This document shows, piece after piece, positions 50,327 through 60,762 of a stretch of DNA of 64,000 bases. Origin of the DNA: Progne subis subis (Eukaryota; Chordata; Aves; Passeriformes; Hirundinidae); contig JAKJHU010000763.1 in the NCBI GenBank assembly GCA_022316685.1, positions 1-64,000 of the forward strand, written 5' to 3'. Numbering within the stretch: the first letter of the stretch is position 1; every line of letters begins with the position of its first letter. The notes beneath the pieces are model-generated. The model saw nothing but the letters and a program-made list of their open reading frames with translations, searched no databases and was not told the origin of the DNA. The position numbers were made by a program, and so were the translations under genes.

Positions 50327-51563
50327 TCCCCCATCTCCCAGATCCTGGCAGTCCAATGTGAATTTCACAGGCAGGATGGAGCGATATGGCTTTTGATTTG
50401 TTGTCTGCATGCGGGGCCGTACAGCACTGTGCTGGGAGTTTCCCAAATTCTACTGGTATTGCTGCTGTCTCTGGGACCTTTGGTAGGTGGAGTGGGGGTC
50501 TTGGGTGGGTGGCTTTTCTGGACAGTCTTTTATAAAGTGTCCAAATTCCCCGCAGTTGAAACAGATGGGCATTATCTTTGGAGGCCACTACTGCAAATGC
50601 ACCAGAGACCCCTTCTGCGATGCCCTTAGCAACTGCTTGGGAACTGTGTTTTTGGTGGATGAATAGCATGTGCAGCTTTCCGCCATCTGTTCTATGGTGG
50701 GTTCTGTGTCCAGATGTAAAGCCCTTAGGATAGTCTTACATTGTCCATTAGCATTCACCATAGCAAGTTTACCCAAAAGTTCCTTTCATCCCTCTGGACT
50801 CCGTTTTTCCAGGGCATCTTTTAATCTGTCCATGAATTTACTAGAAGTCTCATCTACCCTTTGTTTGATATTAGAGAAATGTTGTGTAGGAACAGAGTCA
50901 TCGGGGTAAAGAGCAGTGATGGTTTTGCTGCAATATAGATATGTCCTGCAATGCAGCTTCAGGTAAGGTGTTTGCTTGTTCTGAGGGCTTTTTGGAGCCC
51001 ACCTTCTCTGGCTAATTGCTCCATGGTCAAATTTGGCCAATCTGCAGATAATGTTTTTAAATGTCTTTTCCAATGCCTTTCCCATAGCAGGGGAAAGGCG
51101 GCAAGTGACAATGTTTTTAATATCACATGGCACTAGAGTATGCACAGAGAAGGTGGCTTCTAATAAGTGTCTAAAGAAATGTGATCCCTGCCCATGTTCT
51201 TTTGCTACCTTGCAAAGTCCTTTGATCTCTCTGTAGGGAATGGGTTCCCATGCTTTTAAAAGTATTTGAGGGTCCCCCCCTCCTCCCTTTCCCGTAAATG
51301 ACTGGGAAGGCTGAGATCTTTTGAGCCAATTCCCAATCACCCTCCTGAGTGGCTTCCCTTCGTGTCAAAGAAATGTGATCTTGGGATTTGGAGTCAGAAT
51401 TCAAGGTGTTATCGCTGCTGTGCTCAGAAGATGAGTCAGGGCGTTCCTCATGGTGTCTCCTCAAGCGCCCCAAAGGGGAGTGGGGGCGCTGTGGCGGGGT
51501 GCGGGGCATAGGCCAGTCATGGGAAGGCGGCACCGGAGTGGCCGCTTCGTCTCCGCCGGCCAC
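50327..51563 (-). pseudogene. gag: ERV3 gag: capsid and nucleocapsid
   Basis: The frame 50786-51340 contains WEPIPYREIKGLCKVAKEHG and a segment with FFRHLLEATFSVHTLVPCDI, typical of the capsid of avian class II elements, and ends in a region with VDETSSKFMDRLKDALEKRS, near the major homology region. The following pieces (50588-50776, 50313-50669) are in other frames; the latter holds a degenerate zinc-knuckle region around HLFQLRGIWTLYKRLSRKA. Capsid forms the particle shell and nucleocapsid binds RNA. Confidence 0.75.
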
Positions 51564-52373
51564 ACAGCAGGCACAGGCAGGTTGCCACTGCTGAGAGGCT
51601 CGGCGTCGCTGGTCGGCTGCCTAGCGGCAGCTGTGGATAACAACAAATCTGGGGGAACAGGCAGGAGGGAAGTGGAGAGGGAGGAGAGGGTGGGGTTCGC
51701 AGCGGTGGCTGGAGCCACGGTCGTGGCGGGGGCAGCCGCGGCAGCGGTGGGGTGGGGGAAGAGAAGGGGAATCCCGGTTGAAAAGGGAGGAACCAAGGTT
51801 TCACCTCAAACCGACGCGGTGGGGGAATTGGTGCCGAGCACAATGGATTGCGCAAGCGCAGGAGCAGGGGTGGAGTGGGGGGCTCTGTGCTCCCCGTCCC
51901 GAAGGAGAGGAATGGGGGTGGAGGGGAGGTGGGGACGGGTGGTGTTTTCCCTACCCTGGAGGGAGGGGATGGGGTGGCTGGGGCTGGGGATGGAGTGGGG
52001 GGTGCGGGAACGGGCCCCACACAGCTCTCCCCGGGAGGGTGGAATGAGGGCAGAGCAGGGGCGAGAGCAGGCACTGCACTCACCGCCCCGGGGAGAAGGA
52101 CCGTTGGGGGCGGAGCAGAGCAAATGCAGCGAGCAGGGGTGGAGCGGAGGTGGGGATGGGCCGCCTGCTCCCCGCCCCCGGGGGAGGGGAGGAAGGGGAG
52201 GAAATTTGAGGCATGAAAACCTGTTGGGCAGGTTTTGGGGAATTCACGTCATTAGCAAGTGAATAGGGAGGTAATTGGGAAAGAGAAAAGGCTGGGGAGA
52301 GGGGAGTAGGGGAGGGAGACAGAGAGGGGAGTTTTAAACTGGGAATTCGAAGTGGAAGAGTTTTTTCTAACAA
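51461..52373 (-). pseudogene. gag: ERV3 gag: proline-rich N-terminal part
   Basis: Minus frames (51461-51796, 51517-52083, 52080-52373) are extremely proline- and serine-rich, and the DNA is G-rich on plus and C-rich on minus. By position it is the matrix and linker region of gag. Frames overlap, so the true one cannot be decided. The opposite strand is open too, a consequence of composition. Confidence 0.5.
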
Positions 52374-53636
52374 CTTAGTAATAGCATGAAATAAAGGAAT
52401 GAACTAGGTAACAAAAATCTTGATTAGTGTAATAAATACGATAAGTCAAATTTAGTGAATCAAAATTTAGAATTTTATTTTGAGACTTAAACACAGTCTC
52501 CAGTAGCCACAATTAAAAGGGACAGCGTCGAATCCTGGGATTTCAGCGCTGGGTGAACATGGTAACTGACTCTGCTAGCCTGTTACCCTCTCTGTTCATG
52601 AATTGGGTCTCCAAGCTGCAGATTTTTATACAGTCTTTCGCTGGGGTCCGGCTGAGACCGTGAGACTCGTGCCTTGAGGTAGCTTCATTAGACATTCATG
52701 TCTGTGTCCGGGGTCTGGTGAATAATTTCTCAAAGGCAGAACAATGTCCTGATGGCTGTGTCTGGAGAAGTTTTTGGAAATGGTAACATCGGGCCGGAAC
52801 AGATAAGATAGTGATCTGATACAATCAGGGGGTCGTCAGAGCACCTATCTCCCTTTTCCGTCCCTTTGTGCTGTCTTTGCAACGATTCCTGGCAGAGATC
52901 CTCTGTGCCTCACTGTGCAGCTTTTGTCTCAGTTGACCCTGTATACACCTTTTAGTTTATTGATTTTAAATTCAATTTCAAGTAGATTAATGTTATAAGA
53001 TACATTATTACATTCTGCAGCGAACTAATTAAATATTTTATTGCTTAACACGAATTAACTTTAGGACATATATCACAATTAGCTTGAAAAGTATAAAGTT
53101 TGGTCCCTACACGGTCCCAGAAAGAGCTGAGACAAAAAGTGTCTCTGTTACAGTCAGGAAACTGCTTGTAAATCCATTTGATAAACAATTTGAGATTCCT
53201 TTTAGAAAGATTTCCTTTAGAAAATTTGAAGTTGCTAGCAGAAAGGGTATTTAAAACTTGGGACTATAGGTCTCTCAGTTTGGGATAGACAAGATTTTCC
53301 CAGCCTGAAGTCCTGTTCCCAACTCAGCAGAAGAGAAAAAAAAGCAAAAAGACCCAAGTATAGAAGCACGCAGAAAAGACTGAGTTCAATTTATACTTGT
53401 CAGCCGGTCAGGTCAAAAGAAAAGCTGCTAGGTTGGTGGTCAGGCCTCTGGTCCAATTCTCAGGGTTTCTTCTCCCAGGTGGTAAGTTCGAGGGTCTCAG
53501 ATTGCCTCTTCGGATAGCCTCTGCTAGTACGCAGGGGTTTTCTGCAGAGTAGTGACGTTCCAATGGCGGAACAATCCCACAGCTGTGCGGGATGCTGCAA
53601 CTTTTCCAGGGACTTCCAGCTGAGGGGGGTCCAATT
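52374..53636 (-). other. ERV3 5' leader, with a possible further LTR
   Basis: No coding signal. An AT-rich unit from about 52430 to 53112 starts TGTAATAAATAC and ends CCCTACA on plus, with AATAAA on minus near 52475, and might be another solo LTR. No TSD and no second copy were found, so it stays a candidate. Confidence 0.35.
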
Positions 53637-53654
53637 CTGGAGTTCAGTGTGCCA
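53637..53654 (-). other. ERV3 candidate primer binding site
   Basis: Minus strand TGGCACACTGAACTCCAG, six bases after the LTR end. It resembles a decayed lysine-type site (TGGC....GAAC). Weak. Confidence 0.35.
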
Positions 53655-53660
53655 CTTATT

Positions 53661-54740
53661 TGGCGGCCCGCCAGGGGTCTGTTGGTCCAACCCGGGATGC
53701 CACAACCTTCCCAGAGAGAGAGGTCTTGCAAGAGACGACTTTCTAGGGGTCTTGGGCGGTCCTCTGGCTGCCGGGTAACTTCAGCAAGGTGGGCACAGCC
53801 TGTGGTTGCAAGTGCTCAGCTCTTAGCAGTGATTTCAGCTCTGCCTTGCGAGGTTCTCCCAGACCGACTCAGAGACGGAGAGACAGGAGTGTCATGTGGC
53901 AGTTCTACAGGGTAGTCTTTATTATCCAGCACCCTGCTGACTTATTAAAGAAATATGGGTACTGATCTAGTATCGATACCCAACTGTGACGGACAAAAAC
54001 TCTCTAACAGTTTAAAGTTAGAAAGTGTATGTTTATTACGGCCAGGCAGCACGGCGGGATATTTCCCTAATTCACACTGCAAAATTCACAGGTAATTACA
54101 AAGCCTTTTATTTACAAAAGTGTTGAATACCCAAAATACAAATACATATTCATACCCCTGTCACCTCCCATTCCTCGCTTCGTACGCTAATTGGCAAAAA
54201 GGCTATTAAGCATGCGTACTTTGTTTCCTAAAATGAGGCGGGGGTCTATTCTGAGGAAGGGTCACCAAAAATGAGGAAGTAAGATGAGTCTTCCTCGTCC
54301 TGACCTTTCTACCTTTTCAATGCATTCGTGACGAACGGATCCTTGGTAGAACTTACAGTTTCCTGTGTTGAATGGGTCCTTTAAGCAGGAAATCTGCAGC
54401 TATCTTATGTCCTATTTACCACATTTTGTTTTTCATTACAAGCACAGCTACATAAATATAAAGCTGACAAGCAATGAGTTACTATATCAGGGATATCTTG
54501 TTTAAGATCCAGCTTCTGTTAACTGTGAATAAAGCTCACCTATCTACTTCAGCTAATTAAGCAACTTATTATCTTAAGTTTCCTAAAAATCCCTAATTCT
54601 TCAAATTTAATGTCTCATTGCGAAGGGGGCCAGGGACAACAGCCCCCTCCTGAACTGGGCAGAAGCTGGGGGTTTTATGGGGGAAAGTGAGGGTGGTACC
54701 AAAGGGGAAAAACAAATGGGTTTGAAAGAATCTACATGGG
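53661..54740 (-). repeat. ERV3 5' LTR, interrupted and truncated
   Basis: Matches the left LTR from TGGCGGCCCGCC on. It is split by Q2 (53938-54617) and runs on to a TCTACATGGG segment at about 54740. There the match to the left LTR stops, about 190 bases short of the expected end. Confidence 0.8.
53938..54617 (-). repeat. Solo LTR family Q, copy Q2, in ERV3 5' LTR
   Basis: 680 bp, inverted relative of 44940-45543. Flanked by CTGC (53934-53937) and TTGC (54618-54621), a 4-bp TSD with one mismatch. On the minus strand it begins TGAGACATTAAATTTG and carries an AATAAA. Confidence 0.8.
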
Positions 54741-55073
54741 TGTGAAAAGTGCATATTATATGGCTCTACACAAGATATTTCCTATATGTATTATGTTGTA
54801 GTGATTAGTAATGTTGTATTAATATTTTGATAGTATGGTAAATGTAGTTTTGTAATTAAAATGTAATTTTTATATACCAGCCACAGGAAACCGTAAATCT
54901 TTCAGAGAAAAAGAATTTATGACTTCCTTATCAGAAGAGACCAACTTCTCCTGCCTCGCTCAGTCCCAAAGACGCCACAGAGATTAAAGGAATAAAAAGT
55001 GACAGTAACCAGGGAGAATTCTTTGTTTGAATGGAATTTATGCATCATGTATGAAATGTATGAATATTCAACA
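54741..55073. repeat. LTR-like unit J at the ERV3-ERV4 junction
   Basis: 333 bp with TGTGAAAAG...ATTCAACA ends. In plus orientation it has TTTATATACC near 54873 and GGAATAAAAAG near 54989, a plausible promoter and polyadenylation order. The flanks do not match each other: ERV3 LTR on the left, ERV4 on the right. It may be a solo LTR whose target was later rearranged, or an unrelated end of ERV4. Confidence 0.4.
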
Positions 55074-55103
55074 GGTTATGGTTTTTAAGAGATAATCCTT
55101 TCT

Positions 55104-55682
55104 TCATGGGGGTCCTGCTTTGGAGCTTTTTGCTCGGGAAGGCACCCAGACGTCTGTACTTAGGGTATCTGGTGGAATACATGTCATAGCTCCCTTCCAC
55201 CAAATTCCCAAAAACTTCACTTCCTGAGAAGGCTTTTGAATTTTATCTGAGGTAACCTGCAAATCAAGACTTTCTAAGTGAGAGATTATTTTCTGTTGGA
55301 CATCTCCCACTTCTATTTCATCTCCTCCCACAAGGATATCATCAATGTATTGATAGACAGCTACATTGTCAGCTATGGGTATATTTTCTAACTCTTGGGT
55401 ATCTTGAGCTAGGGTGGGGGATTGTTTGTACCCTTGGGAAAGCCTAGTAGAAGTGTCCTCCGGAGTTTTTACAGGTCCATACTTTCTACTGTAATTAATG
55501 AGATCTGCTGCAAGCTGACTCCCAGTCCAAACTTTACGATCACCGGCAGATGAATCAGATTGAGAAGCTGGCAGCTGAGAGGGGGTTGAATATGGAGTAA
55601 ACCCAGGATCAGTAGATCCAGTTTGGTTGCTTGGGTTTCCAAGGAATCTATCCAGCCTTTCTACAAGACCTAAAGCCATCAT
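55104..55682 (-). pseudogene. ERV4 gag tail fused to reverse transcriptase
   Basis: The frame starts with LGLVERLDRFLGN and Gag-like proline/serine-rich sequence, reaches SRKYGPVKTPEDTSTRL and passes without a stop into RT: SQGYKQSPTLAQ, then VYQYIDDILVGGDEI (catalytic YIDD) and VKFLGIWWKG. Protease and the front half of RT are missing, so an internal deletion has joined gag and RT in frame. The frame then runs into unrelated sequence. The YIDDILVGG pattern and GYKQSPT favour a class I (gammaretrovirus-like) source; this is a family guess. Confidence 0.7.
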
Positions 55683-56700
55683 GGTTTTTTTGTGAAGAAA
55701 TTGCTGTAGGTTTAAGTGATTCTGGAAGCCCCCGAATTAAAGGGGTCATCAGTTCAGGCTGCACAGGTAATTGCTTTGGTGATTCATAGCCAGAAATTAA
55801 TTTTCTTTCATGTATCATTTCCAAGCAGGCAGCTTTGTGAATGTTTTCTAGCAGTTGGTCAGGGCCACCGATTATAGCCAAAGGATCACCCCGTTCCAAG
55901 GGGCTAAGCCCCTCTGCCCAATAAGCTGCAAATTGAGTCAGGGACCATGGAATATGTTTATTTCCTGTTGTTAAGAAAACTCCATGTCCCCGATATCCAC
56001 TGGTCTCATGTTCAGTTGATTTAATTTGATCTCCACCAGTGAGGGACACTCGGAAGACGTACCCTGTCTCCGATTCTTGTGGGAGGCGGCTGTATTCCTT
56101 TTTTAGCTTAGCCAATTCATTAGCACTGTATGGTATATGTTTGGTTGTGATACGTGGTTCGAAATCATCATTAATATAATTATATTCTGTTTTAACCAAG
56201 GGTCTCAAGTGAGAACAGCAGATTTCCCCACAGTTTTTGACTGCTTCAAGTTCCTTATTGGGATAGATTTGTTTAATGTGAGGAGTTTCCTTCTCTGTTT
56301 CTATAGAGGAATCAACATTATAGGAGTTTTTAACACGTTCCTCTCTAAGGACAGCTCTCTGTGCATAGATCTCATTCCTTTCTTCATTTAATTGTTTTTG
56401 CAAAATTTCAACTAGGTTTTGAAGAGAGTCTATTATAGCTTTTTCCTCACTTCTTCGCTTAAAGCGACTTTCTACAGCTGCTGAAAGACAAGCTCCCAAA
56501 ACTGAGCAGGGGATAGTTTTGTTTTTGCCCAGTTTAAATAATTTTTCATGTTGTAAAGAACATACTCTATCAATAACATTTTTCAAATTAAACCAATTAC
56601 ATTGTGCCCACTCTTCCCCTCCTGGAGAAGGCTTGGCATTGTGTTTAGCAAGTAATGCATAAAATACAGCTTTGTTTTTTGCACTAGGGTTTACGGTCAT
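55648..56700 (-). pseudogene. gag: ERV4 gag
   Basis: A 350-codon open frame from ATG at 56700, about 430 bases after the primer site. It begins with a compact domain (NWFNLKNVIDRVCSL), has a charged, coiled-coil-prone middle (LVEILQKQLNEERNEIYAQR) and a capsid-like second half (IPWSLTQFAAYWAEGLSPLE, IHKAACLEMIHERKL). The frame breaks at an A7 run near 55683-55690 and continues in the next frame (55104-55682). The class I assignment rests on the capsid pattern and the linked RT, not on a search. The length and openness are notable in this otherwise decayed window. Confidence 0.7.
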
Positions 56701-57132
56701 TTTATAAAGGGATCAAATAACCACGACAGGGAGGTAAGACTTAGTTACATACACTACACACACAGCTTTTGCTGTGTCTCCCTTCGCTTCCCTGGGTGGG
56801 TGAAGAGACAAAATCTGCCTGGGAGGCCCTGCTTAGTTGCTTCAGGTTGTCCCTTCCTTCCCAGACAGTCCAGAGACACACAAACACAAAAACAGTTTCC
56901 TCTTTTTGCACTAAGAGATCTTTTGTGAAATTCTGAAGACAGAACCCTCAATTGAGTATGGGGGTGCTTATCACCTAGGCGTGTGCAGTTTGTGGGAAAT
57001 TCAAGTCGCCCCCCCTTGCTTTCTAGCTCTGTTCAACCCTTTTGGGAATGACAAGCTAGGTGAGGCTGGAGCGAAACGTCCTTCCCCTATTACAGACTAC
57101 ACACAACCCTGCAAACCCCTCTGTCTATCAGA

Positions 57133-57150
57133 ATCCTGTTCGTGACGCCA
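57133..57150 (-). other. ERV4 primer binding site candidate
   Basis: Minus strand TGGCGTCACGAACAGGAT, six bases from the LTR end. The TGG start and position fit; I cannot name the tRNA. Confidence 0.5.
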
Positions 57151-57156
57151 ATTTAA

Positions 57157-57626
57157 TGTCATGATCCGCTCGTACGAGTGGGGGTCGTGATGGTTCGTTT
57201 GCCGATCTCAGAGTGCAAAACACAACACAGAGGGGATTTCAGCATTAAAACAAATGCACCTTTTATTGATTGACCATAGCAAATGCGATAGAGGGATTAA
57301 GAGTGAGAGAAAGAGAGAGAGAGAGGAAAGGCGGGATATAGCTACCAAACGTGGAGATGAAGTCCTCGTGGTCCGGTTGATGGGTCCGCCTGTCACGTTG
57401 GGGAGAGTCTCTCTCTCCCTGGTTAACTCAGGGGTTTTTATTACAGTCCTCAATCGTGGGGGGAACAGGTAAATCTATTGAAGCCACCCAGGGGGAACAG
57501 GTAGTCCATGTTCTCAGCAGTAAACGAGGGCCATTGTCTTCTTGGTCCAACAACCACGCCTGCAGGCAAACATCTTGCTTCAGTTAAGTCAGCCCACACC
57601 TCCCCCGTACTAGGGTTGTAGTGGCC
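57157..57626 (-). repeat. ERV4 5' LTR, outer end unresolved
   Basis: The minus strand ends GGATCATGACA at 57157, with CAATAAAAGG near 57260 as the polyadenylation signal and a GA-rich stretch (57300-57330). The outer end is hidden: the family D LTR D3 starts at 57627 and no second ERV4 LTR was found for comparison. Confidence 0.6.
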
Positions 57627-59111
57627 TGTAGTGGTTTCACGTTTACTAAATTTTGGTCTTGGTACTTACTCTTTTTGTGAGAGAGAGACTAGGAGAAAAA
57701 CAAAGCAGGCTTAACCTTAAAATTAACAAATAGTTTATTAACTTACACTAAAAAAAATAGAAAAACAGAAAGTTGGAAAAAAACTAAAATGGAATGAAAC
57801 TTCAAAAAACTTTTCCCTCCCCCTACAAACTGTTCACTTTCTTACAAAACAACATAAAGAGACAAAACTTGTAATTTTCAGTCAGTTTCACTATCTGACA
57901 ATAGTCTTTCATCAATTCATTAGGGGAAGAGTATCCTTTTGAGTCATGGATCCCACTGACAACTTAGAACAGTTCTCTTGTGGGTTTTAAACTGTCACAA
58001 AAACAACTGCCCGGAGAAACCTGCCTTTGTGACCCTCCCAGGAGCAGTTTCCCAAGTTGCTTATGGGTCATGGGTCTTAGACTTTTGCATACTGGGTGTC
58101 ACTTTTTAAAGATGAATAACTCCAAAGCAAAGGATTCTTCACCTCAAGGTACAGAGATATCTTCTCACTTCTTGACTGGTGCAAGGGGCTTCTCATCTTT
58201 ATCTCTGTTCAAGCATCTTATAGGATATTACTTAGTTCATCACAAACACCTTTGCTTAAATCTACACGAAGAAACAATCATCTCCCCAAATGCATATCTT
58301 TCCCATGATTTACAGGAATGACCTAAATATAGAGTTCATTTCCATGGCTCAAGGAAGAATAGAACAACCAACTCTTCAACCCTCTGTCTTAATAGTCTTT
58401 TCACTCTTGCTTTACTGACTTCATGCTGTTGTTCTTTATGTTCACTCTGTCTTTCCTTACTCTCTCAGAGAAGGGCTAAGCTCTGGAAGCTTCATGTTGC
58501 TAAGAAAGAGTTAAATCTGCTCGGAGTTTTTGTCTCTCACTCTCTGTAGCTCGTAGTGTTAGATGTTCAAGGCCGAGCTGATAAGGAAAAATTCACGCAG
58601 AAACATTAGATACTGGAGCACTCAGGCAGTCTAGAAAAAAAACTCAGGCAAGATCATAAATGCCTTCTCAGCCCACCCCTCGGTGCAAATTGGGGTGGCC
58701 TCGGCCCAAACAGTGCTCATAGCTCCCATCAGGGGCCCAGCAGAGATCCCTCTCTGCTCTAAGGAAACTTGAAGAAAGCAGACGCCACAAAACAGCAACT
58801 TCTCCTTCCCCCCCTTCACCCGGGAGCCGATGGAATCCAGCCCGGCCTCAGGCCAGCTTCCCCCCCCAAAAAGGGGGGAGCAGCAGGCCCAAGGAAGAAG
58901 GAAAAGGACCCACCTACAGGAAATCAAGGGGTTTTATATGGTACTTCCCAAAGTCGCAGCTAACAATTTCAGTGGTCAGAATAGATGTCAATATTCTAAC
59001 TAACTTTCTGATAGGTCTCTGTCTCTTCCAAAGCAATTCCCAGGTCCTGACCTGGAGAATTATTTTACATTCTTTTATAACTAAATAACCAAACTGTACT
59101 AACCCATGACA
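57627..59111 (-). repeat. Solo LTR family D, copy D3
   Basis: 1485 bp uninterrupted, TGTAGTGG...CCATGACA, with perfect 5-bp TSD TGGCC (57622-57626, 59112-59116). It gives the full length of the family and the position of TTATAAAAGAATG, a TATA-like box, on minus. Confidence 0.93.
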
Positions 59112-59499
59112 TGGCCTCATGTCTCAGTCCTTGAAAGGGGCTTCGTATAGAGGTCTCAATCTCAGTCCCTGGGAGGGGGCTTTGATCTCCGTCTGTCACG
59201 GTGTTTGTGAAGCAGATGAGGGATTTTCCGTGGGGGACCACCAAAGTTACCCCAGAAAGTCCACTTGGCCAAGAGGTGGGGAAATTCATAGGCTATTGTT
59301 GTGGAGTCGAGAGCGTGAAGCCGGTCAGGTACAGAATTGCCATTACACTGCTCAAAGCCAGTGTACCGTGGTGTGGTGACACAGGAAAATGCATCTGCAG
59401 ATGATTGGCAAGCATCCACCTTGAGCAGGCCAGAACTCCAGTGGGGTCCTCAGGGTCCTTATGACAATTGTGAGGCAAATGAGGGGAACTTCAGACTGA

Positions 59500-59760
59500 C
59501 TCTTACAACCTGTTAGGCACTTCAACCAAAATCATCAGTTGAAGTTTGAGGAAAAACCACTGGTCCTGGTGAAGGACCCTGAGACTTGGAAGGTCCAGGA
59601 GCCTTTTGATTTGGTCACTTGGGGGGCGAGGATATGCTTGCGTATCCACCCCCACAGGTTTGAAATGGGTTCCACAAAAATGGGTCAAACCCTGTATTCC
59701 ACCCAGGGAAAAGAAGGCCCTGAATGCAGCCTGACTGATACCTTCCCGACCCGATGATGT
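59500..59760 (+). pseudogene. pol: ERV6 integrase C-terminus
   Basis: The frame 59539-59757 contains PLVLVKDPETWKVQEPFDLV, matching the ERV3 integrase tail (VKDPETHQI). A one-base shift near 59625 moves the continuation (RGYACVSTPTGLKW) into another frame. The catalytic core is absent. Confidence 0.75.
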
Positions 59761-59930
59761 GGTGATTGCTTCTTCTAGGTGATGACGCAAAGGAAGTGGG
59801 AAACCCAAACCCCATGTTGTCTCTAACTCAGTCTTAAGCAGATTGTTTTGATAAGTTTTAAACAGTATTTTTACTTACCTGTGTATGTTATTTTTCAATT
59901 TCCTTTAAGGGCATCCTCCCAACCCCCAAG

Positions 59931-60134
59931 ATGAGGCCAGAACTCCTGTGTTTTCTGTTGCTTCTGACTCAGTCAGTAGTGCAGGGACATGAGTGTGAGG
60001 ACTCTCAAGGGATGCGCTGTTCCAATCTCTCCAGCAAAATCCAGAGCATCCACAATTCCATCCAAGAAACGAAGGTCATGATGGAGGAGATTAAGCAAGG
60101 AGCAGAAGACTGGCTGGAGAACATCTTTAAAGAC
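59931..60134 (+). pseudogene. env: ERV6 env, signal peptide joined to TM region
   Basis: The frame starts MRPELLCFLLLLTQSVVQ, a good signal peptide, and passes straight into a segment with CEDSQGMRC, the CX6C loop of a TM subunit, followed by a helical stretch (SIHNSIQETKVMMEEIKQGA). The surface subunit and fusion peptide are missing, so env has a large internal deletion that kept the frame. It then runs into the nested LTR F at 60135. Related to the TM piece of ERV3. Confidence 0.65.
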
Positions 60135-60687
60135 TGTAGATATTGCTTCGCTGCAGACTCCAGGACGGTGTGGATGAATGTAGACGAGAGATCTCTGAAG
60201 TTGGGTTTTAGAAGATGAGGTTTATTGTAAAGGATGTGAGGCCTTGCTTTGAGTTGCCAGGCGCAACTCGTGACAAGGCCTAGGGAGTGGGGGAAGGGAG
60301 AGGAAATTCCAAGAGGAAACTCCTTGGGGAAAAGTGCCAGGCAAAAGAGGACAAGGGGTAAGAGGGGAAAGAGACCAACCCACTCTCGCAGCCCCCTGAT
60401 AAGGGGGCTTCAAGGTGGGCTGGAACAAGACTTGGGCCAATGGGGTTACAGATACCTGATACTTCAGGGGAGGGTTACAGGTGTGGGATGAACCACACAT
60501 TGAGGGGTGAGACAGAACATTCCATTTGACCTTTGGCTGGCCATATGACTGTTTTCCCAGACATCCAGTAGCTAGGACATCTCAAACATCAAAACTTGCT
60601 TTCAATTCTATCTCACTTACAGGTTTCACATTCTCAGAATCTAAACAGTCATATTTATAGGGCTTTCTGGCTTCATCCTCCCCAACA
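60135..60687 (-). repeat. Solo LTR family F, in ERV6 env
   Basis: 553 bp, TGTAGATATTG...CCCCAACA, with perfect 6-bp TSD AAAGAC (60129-60134, 60688-60693). On minus, CCTATAAATATG and ACAATAAACC supply TATA and polyadenylation elements. Confidence 0.9.
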
Positions 60688-60762
60688 AAAGACCAAAGGT
60701 TGCCAGGGGGAATGTCATCATTTGTAAAGGATGTTTTGCTGGCTGTTCTTTGTTGCACTGTG
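60688..60762 (+). pseudogene. env: ERV6 env, membrane anchor start
   Basis: Between the two nested LTRs lies a short coding piece with a basic residue followed by the hydrophobic run VLLAVLCCTV, the beginning of the membrane anchor. It is in the same frame as the piece before LTR F. Confidence 0.6.

Larger units (their letters stand above)
33327..54740 (-). mobile_element. ERV3: old ERVK-like provirus, heavily interrupted
   Basis: Read on the minus strand the order is 5' LTR (right), gag, dUTPase-like domain, protease, RT, RNase H, integrase, env, PPT, 3' LTR (left). The YMDD motif, the dUTPase-protease order and the alpha/betaretrovirus-like TM favour class II. It has been split by ERV2 (38764-48125) and by solo LTRs at 33452-34105, 35232-35577, 38362-38688, about 49790-50326 and 53938-54617. 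All genes carry shifts or stops, as expected for the oldest provirus of the stack. The right LTR breaks off near 54740, so the second TSD cannot be checked. Confidence 0.88.

Noticed and set aside
51450..52262. 270-codon glycine-rich plus-strand frame
   Set aside because: Shadow of the G-rich block; the minus strand holds the proline-rich gag region in its proper provirus context.
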